This document shows, piece after piece, positions 1 through 5,453 of a DNA stretch of 5,453 bases (positions within the stretch are counted from its first letter, which is position 1; every line of letters starts with the position of its first letter). A program made the translations under genes and the position numbers. Below the pieces are notes generated by a model. It made no database searches. It was not told where the DNA came from and worked only from the letters and a program-made list of their open reading frames with translations. Location: the NCBI GenBank assembly GCA_019413245.1, contig DXNX01000095.1, positions 3,800 to 9,252 on the forward strand. The letters run 5' to 3'. The stretch comes from Oscillospiraceae bacterium (lineage in GTDB: Bacteria; Bacillota; Clostridia; Oscillospirales; Ruminococcaceae).

Positions 1-4
1 GCAA

Positions 5-145
5 GCCTCCCCTGTGTAAGGGGAGGTGCCGCGCAGCGGCGAAGGGGTTGGAAACCCTGCCTTGTAACCCGTTACCGGGCAAAACCGCCAGGTCAACAAC
101 CCCTCAGCCGCCTGACGGCGCCAGCTCCCCTTACACAGGGGAGCC
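5..145. repeat. MITE-like inverted repeat with two-hairpin arms
   Basis: Two arms of roughly 46-49 bases (about 5-50 and 97-145) are imperfect inverted copies around a 46-base centre. Each arm has two hairpins. The outer one is an 8-bp stem with a 5-base loop (6-26 on the left, 124-144 on the right). The inner one is at 28-40 (5-bp stem, loop GCA) on the left and 107-119 (4-bp stem, 5-base loop) on the right. Each arm ends inward in a GGGGTTG-type tail (44-50, and its complement at 97-103). The centre adds a small CCCG/CGGG hairpin at 68-79. No transposase is encoded, so this would be a non-autonomous element or a REP/BIME-like palindromic unit. The only possible target duplication is AA on each side (3-4 and 146-147), which is too short to trust. 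I recall similar sequences dispersed in Faecalibacterium-type genomes, but copy number cannot be judged here. Confidence 0.8.
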
Positions 146-180
146 AATTCCATCCAGATTCGTTTCTATCCTTCCCAGAA

Positions 181-186
181 AGGTGA
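181..186 (+). promoter_or_regulatory. Ribosome binding site of gyrA
   Basis: AGGTGA matches the anti-Shine-Dalgarno complement and lies 6 bases before the ATG at 193. This supports that start over the next in-frame ATG at 211, which has no comparable site upstream. It lies 35 bases beyond the repeat, so folding of the repeat alone would leave it exposed. Confidence 0.85.
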
Positions 187-192
187 GTACCA

Positions 193-2772
<2,580 letters not shown>

Positions 2773-2793
2773 GCCCCCGCGTAAACTGACGGT

Positions 2794-2801
2794 AAGGGGG
2801 G
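2794..2801 (+). promoter_or_regulatory. Ribosome binding site of the membrane protein gene
   Basis: AAGGGGGG, 7 bases before the ATG at 2809, is a strong purine-rich Shine-Dalgarno site. It sits in the 36-base gap after the gyrA stop (TGA, 2770-2772). The gap contains no terminator-like hairpin, which supports co-transcription with independent translation initiation. Confidence 0.75.
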
Positions 2802-2808
2802 AACACCC

Positions 2809-5136
2809 ATGCAAATTGTATTGAAAACCCGTAAGGGGCCGGTGGCCCTGCCCCGGTGGATGCCGCTGCTGTTGCTGGCGGAGCTGGTGTGGGTGGTGCT
2901 GGTGCTCCTGCGGGGCATCGGTGCGCCGCAGGACCTGAGCTTTGCCCCTGCGGATTTTACCAACCAGTACGCCGACACCCTGACCCTGCAGACCGGGGCG
3001 GACGGGTCGGTAACTCCCGATACCGGAGCTACCACCCTGTTCGATACCCTGGAACCCAAAGCCCCGGACGATGAGACCCCGCCCCCTTCCCTGCTGGCCA
3101 GTGCGCCCTTCTCCCTGCCCGGGGGGCGGTATCTGCTCACCGTGACCTACACGGCGGGGCAGGACGCCCAACTGCAGCTGCTGCCGGAATCGGCGGATGT
3201 CATTGATATGACCCTGACCCTGCCCGCCACCGGGCCGGAGGGCGGCAGCGCCACCGGCATCGTCTGGCTGGAACAGTCCGACGGCGCCGCCCGGCTGGTG
3301 TTCGGGGCCGAGCACCCGGACTGGACCCTCACATCGGTCAGCCTGCATCGTCAGGGCTGGTATGACGTCACCTGCGCGGTGGGATGGCTGCTGCTGTTCG
3401 CGGTGGTCAATGCCCTGCTGCTGGCCCTGCTCCCCGGCACCGGCGCGGTGCGGGAACCGGGAAACCGGGTGGTGCTGCTGGTTCTGGCCGGGCTGGTGCT
3501 GCTGTGCAGCCTGCCGGTGCTCATGGACGCCGTGTCCTACGGCTTTGACCTGAGCTTCCACATGTCCCGCCTGGCGGGCGTGGCCGACGGCCTGGCAAAC
3601 GGCCAGTTCCCGGTGCGCATCTACCCCAATTTCCTGAACGGCTACGGCTACGCCAGCCCGCTGTTTTACGGGGACCTGCTGCTCTACTTCCCCGCCCTGC
3701 TCATGCTGGCGGGCATGCCCCTCTTCCGGGCGTATAACCTGCTGCTGGTGGGGGTGAACGTCCTCACCGCGGTGCTGGCCTGGTGGAGCTTCTCCCGCAT
3801 CTTCAAGGGGCGCACTGCGGCCCTCACCGCCACCGCCCTGTATATGACGGCCTATTACCGGCTGTTCAACATGTATTACCGCCCGGCACTGGGCGAAACC
3901 TGTGCCCAGACCTTCCTGCCCCTGATCTTCTACGGGTTCTGGGCCCTGTACGCCGACGACGCCACCGAGCGCCAGCGCCGCCGCGCCTTCCTGCCCCTGG
4001 CCTTCGGGTTCAGCGGGGTGATCCTGACCCACACCATCACCACCGAGCTGGCCGCCATCATGGCGGTGTTCACGGTGCTGCTGTGTGCCAGACGGGCGTT
4101 CCGGCCCCAGCGGCTGCTGACCCTGCTGAAAGGCGCCGGGCTGACCGTGCTGCTGTGCGCCTGGTTCGTGGTGCCCATGCTTCAGGAGCTGGGCGGGGAT
4201 TACCGCTTCCGGGCGGATTCCAACGCCATCGACCCGGCCGACTACGCCATCTCCCTGTCCAACCTGCTCCAGCCCTGGAACCAGACGGTGGACCATATCC
4301 GCCTGGGCGCCGGACTGCTGCTGGCTGCGGCGGGGCTGCTGGCGCTGCTGGTCTGGCAGAAAGACCTGCCCTCCCGGGGCCGTCAGGCAGGGGCGGCGGG
4401 TCTGGTGCTGGGCACCGCCGCCGTGCTGCTCACCAGCTTCAAGGGCTGGACCACCGTGGCCGGCTGGATGGGCGAAAGCATCGGCCGGATGTTTTTGAAC
4501 TTCCAGTTCCCCTTCCGCTTCCTGGTGTTTGCGGTGCTGGGGCTGTCCGCCGCAGGCGGCGCCCTGGTCTTCCTGCTGGGCCGGAAAGCCGGGGCGCGCC
4601 CGGCGCAGATGGGCGCCGCGGGGCTCATCGCGGTGGCGGTGATCTTTGCGGGGATGGACCTGACCCCCTATGTGGATGCCCAGTTCGGCCGCAGCCGCCA
4701 CGGCACCACCGAGGGCCTTTCGGACACCACCACCAGCAGTGCCATGGAGTATCTGCCCTCGGCCTTTGCCCTGGAGCAGGCGGAAAACACCGACCTTTCC
4801 CCCAGCGATACCCTGAGCTGTACGGTGGTGGAGAAAGGCAGCCTGCGCTATACCCTGCGCCTGGTGAATGAGAGCGCCGACCAGAACGCCAACCTGGAAC
4901 TGCCGCTGGTGTATTATCCGGGGTATCAGGTGCTGGCCAACGACGGCGGCGCCGCCACCGTCACCGAGGGCGAGACCGGCCAGGTGGCCGTGGTGCTGGC
5001 CCCCGGGTATGACGGGACCCTCACCGTGGGCTTTGCGGAACCGCTGTCCTGGCGGGCGGCGGAAGCTGTCAGCGGTTTGACGGTGATTGGCCTGGTCGTC
5101 TGGCTGGTCCGCGACCGGAAACGGAAAAAAGCATAA
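2809..5136 (+). CDS. Polytopic membrane protein, PTPS-related/YfhO-like (GT-C-type fold suspected)
   Basis: The exact function is unknown. The 775-residue protein starts with a short basic segment and a membrane helix at about 17-34. A probable extracytoplasmic, beta-rich domain follows (about 40-183, with a PGGRYLLTVTY strand typical of sandwich folds), then some twelve hydrophobic segments between 187 and 616. A second outside domain (about 617-750) precedes a last helix (about 752-767) and the basic tail RDRKRKKA. The stretch after the third helix, YGFDLSFHMSRL (244-255) followed by NGQFPVRIYPNFLNGYGYA, and the later FQFPFRF (565-571) resemble membrane proteins classed as '6-pyruvoyl-tetrahydropterin synthase related', a misleading family name. 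The YYPGYQV part (702-708) recalls YfhO. D247 in the first long outer loop sits where GT-C glycosyltransferases often have a catalytic acid. A role in transferring lipid-linked sugars to a surface polymer is therefore possible but inferred. It is probably co-transcribed with gyrA. Confidence 0.75.
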   Translation: MQIVLKTRKGPVALPRWMPLLLLAELVWVVLVLLRGIGAPQDLSFAPADFTNQYADTLTLQTGADGSVTPDTGATTLFDTLEPKAPDDETPPPSLLASAPFSLPGGRYLLTVTYTAGQDAQLQLLPESADVIDMTLTLPATGPEGGSATGIVWLEQSDGAARLVFGAEHPDWTLTSVSLHRQGWYDVTCAVGWLLLFAVVNALLLALLPGTGAVREPGNRVVLLVLAGLVLLCSLPVLMDAVSYGFDLSFHMSRLAGVADGLANGQFPVRIYPNFLNGYGYASPLFYGDLLLYFPALLMLAGMPLFRAYNLLLVGVNVLTAVLAWWSFSRIFKGRTAALTATALYMTAYYRLFNMYYRPALGETCAQTFLPLIFYGFWALYADDATERQRRRAFLPLAFGFSGVILTHTITTELAAIMAVFTVLLCARRAFRPQRLLTLLKGAGLTVLLCAWFVVPMLQELGGDYRFRADSNAIDPADYAISLSNLLQPWNQTVDHIRLGAGLLLAAAGLLALLVWQKDLPSRGRQAGAAGLVLGTAAVLLTSFKGWTTVAGWMGESIGRMFLNFQFPFRFLVFAVLGLSAAGGALVFLLGRKAGARPAQMGAAGLIAVAVIFAGMDLTPYVDAQFGRSRHGTTEGLSDTTTSSAMEYLPSAFALEQAENTDLSPSDTLSCTVVEKGSLRYTLRLVNESADQNANLELPLVYYPGYQVLANDGGAATVTEGETGQVAVVLAPGYDGTLTVGFAEPLSWRAAEAVSGLTVIGLVVWLVRDRKRKKA

Positions 5137-5145
5137 TCGTTTATC

Positions 5146-5177
5146 TTCACCCGGGAGGTTTTCCCGGGTGAATTTTT
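5146..5177 (+). terminator. Rho-independent terminator of the gyrA unit
   Basis: An 11-bp perfect stem (5146-5156 with 5162-5172), rich in GC (core ACCCGGGA), closes a 5-base loop. It is followed at once by TTTTT (5173-5177). It begins 9 bases after the stop codon of the membrane protein gene. The opposite strand has no T-run after the stem, so it should act only on rightward transcription. Confidence 0.95.
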
Positions 5178-5196
5178 GTTGTGAGCAGCCCTCCAA

Positions 5197-5248
5197 GGTT
5201 CCCCTGTGTAAGGAGCGCTGGCGGCCGTCCAGGACGACTGAGGGGGTG
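5197..5248 (+). repeat. Degenerate third copy of the hairpin repeat arm
   Basis: This stretch shares TCCCCTGTGTAAGG and the following CTGGCG..CCGTC..AGG..G..CTGAGGGG order with the reverse complement of the right arm at 97-145, allowing single-base insertions and deletions. The outer hairpin has decayed: only about a 3-bp stem remains where the other copies have 8 bp. The inner hairpin survives as CGTC-CAG-GACG (5226-5236). No inverted partner arm is seen before the window ends, so it is a solo arm, or its partner lies beyond base 5453. It starts 19 bases after the terminator T-run. Confidence 0.7.
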
Positions 5249-5296
5249 TACTTTGGCTGCCCGGCTGCCGGGAAAACGGCTGCTTGCCATCGACTT

Positions 5297-5322
5297 TTTC
5301 CTTTTCGTGCCCGAAAAGGAAA
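5297..5322. repeat. Perfect 11-bp inverted repeat, loop TGCC
   Basis: Bases 5297-5307 pair without mismatch with 5312-5322, leaving TGCC as the loop. The stem is pyrimidine-rich on one side (CCTTTTCG) and purine-rich on the other. The right half is echoed directly after it: CGAAAAGG recurs at 5323-5330, so the left half could pair with either copy. No T-run follows on either strand. Function unknown. Confidence 0.7.
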
Positions 5323-5359
5323 CGAAAAGGGCCCGCCGTTCCGATGCGGCGGCCGCCGG

Positions 5360-5377
5360 CTGGGGCTGCGGCCCCAG
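5360..5377. repeat. GC-rich 7-bp hairpin, tetraloop TGCG
   Basis: CTGGGGC (5360-5366) pairs with GCCCCAG (5371-5377) around the loop TGCG. It lies just after a GGCGGCCGCC palindrome and before ACCCC. GGGGC/GCCCC hairpins of this sort are common in clostridial intergenic and mobile DNA in my recollection. No T-run follows. Confidence 0.6.
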
Positions 5378-5409
5378 ACCCCGAGATGCGGCCACCTGAC
5401 GACGGCCTT

Positions 5410-5433
5410 CTCACCGGTCTGGGGACCGGTGAG
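5410..5433. repeat. Perfect 10-bp hairpin, loop TGGG
   Basis: CTCACCGGTC (5410-5419) pairs fully with GACCGGTGAG (5424-5433) around a 4-base loop. It is followed by CAAGGAATGG rather than a T-run, and no T-run follows on the other strand, so it is not a standard terminator. AAGGA followed at once by ATG (5440) is too tightly spaced to be a convincing start site. It may belong to the leader of something beyond the window. Confidence 0.65.
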
Positions 5434-5453
5434 CAAGGAATGGATTTAATACC

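Larger units (their letters stand above)
5249..5453. other. Non-coding stretch with a hairpin cluster
   Basis: No gene with a ribosome binding site or recognisable protein is present on either strand. The bases instead form successive inverted repeats: 5260-5272 (5-bp stem, loop CTG), 5297-5322, the palindrome GGCGGCCGCC at 5348-5357, 5360-5377 and 5410-5433. The 8-mer GATGCGGC occurs twice as a direct repeat (5343-5350 and 5385-5392). None of the stems is followed by a T-run on either strand, so they are not ordinary terminators. The stretch could be dispersed-repeat material, a structured RNA, or the leader of a gene beyond the window. Confidence 0.6.

Noticed and set aside
5..145. A CRISPR array or tRNA/rRNA gene in the repeat region
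   Set aside because: There are only two inverted arms with no regular direct repeats and spacers, and no cloverleaf or rRNA-like sequence.
146..180. A promoter between the repeat and gyrA
   Set aside because: TTCTAT at 164-169 is a loose -10 candidate but no -35-like hexamer lies at the right distance, so I do not call it; transcription may enter from the left of the window.
3783..4871. A 362-codon open frame on the plus strand inside the membrane protein gene
   Set aside because: It is a shifted-frame shadow of a GC-rich gene: its product is rich in P, G, R, H and A, without domains, and the overlapped gene has a coherent membrane topology.
5181..5399. A 72-codon plus-strand frame starting with GTG in the intergenic stretch
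   Set aside because: No Shine-Dalgarno site precedes it, it starts right after the terminator T-run, and its sequence is just translated repeat and hairpins.
5410..5433. A second terminator at the right end
   Set aside because: The stem is strong, but neither side has a T-run, so it lacks the second half of an intrinsic terminator.
5087..5449. A 120-codon plus-strand open frame from the end of the membrane protein gene to the window's right end
   Set aside because: It starts inside the previous gene in another frame, reads through the intrinsic terminator and repeat hairpins, and has no ribosome binding site.

Overview
The window looks like chromosomal DNA from a GC-rich Gram-positive gut Clostridia bacterium. 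My best guess is Oscillospirales/Ruminococcaceae, near Faecalibacterium, Gemmiger or Subdoligranulum. The grounds are the Firmicutes-style GyrA signatures, the type of membrane protein that follows gyrA, and flanking short hairpin repeats of a kind I recall from such genomes. Placement to genus is inference.

Layout: bases 5-145 hold a MITE-like inverted repeat whose arms each fold into two small hairpins. A clear ribosome binding site and gyrA (193-2772, DNA gyrase subunit A) follow. After a 36-base spacer with its own ribosome binding site comes a gene for a 775-residue polytopic membrane protein (2809-5136). It resembles the 'PTPS-related'/YfhO-like GT-C-type membrane proteins. A strong intrinsic terminator (5146-5177) closes the unit, so the two genes are probably one transcript. 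The upstream promoter is not recognisable and may lie outside the window.

The last 275 bases have no credible gene. They carry a decayed third copy of the hairpin repeat (5197-5248) and a series of perfect or near-perfect hairpins up to base 5433, which could be dispersed-repeat material or a structured RNA.

The genes are not obviously linked in function: gyrase controls DNA supercoiling in the cytoplasm, while the membrane protein probably acts at the cell surface. The points most worth a second look are valine at the main quinolone-contact position of GyrA, compensated base changes in the repeat hairpins, and the unexplained hairpin cluster at the right end. I see no new defence or mobile system here.
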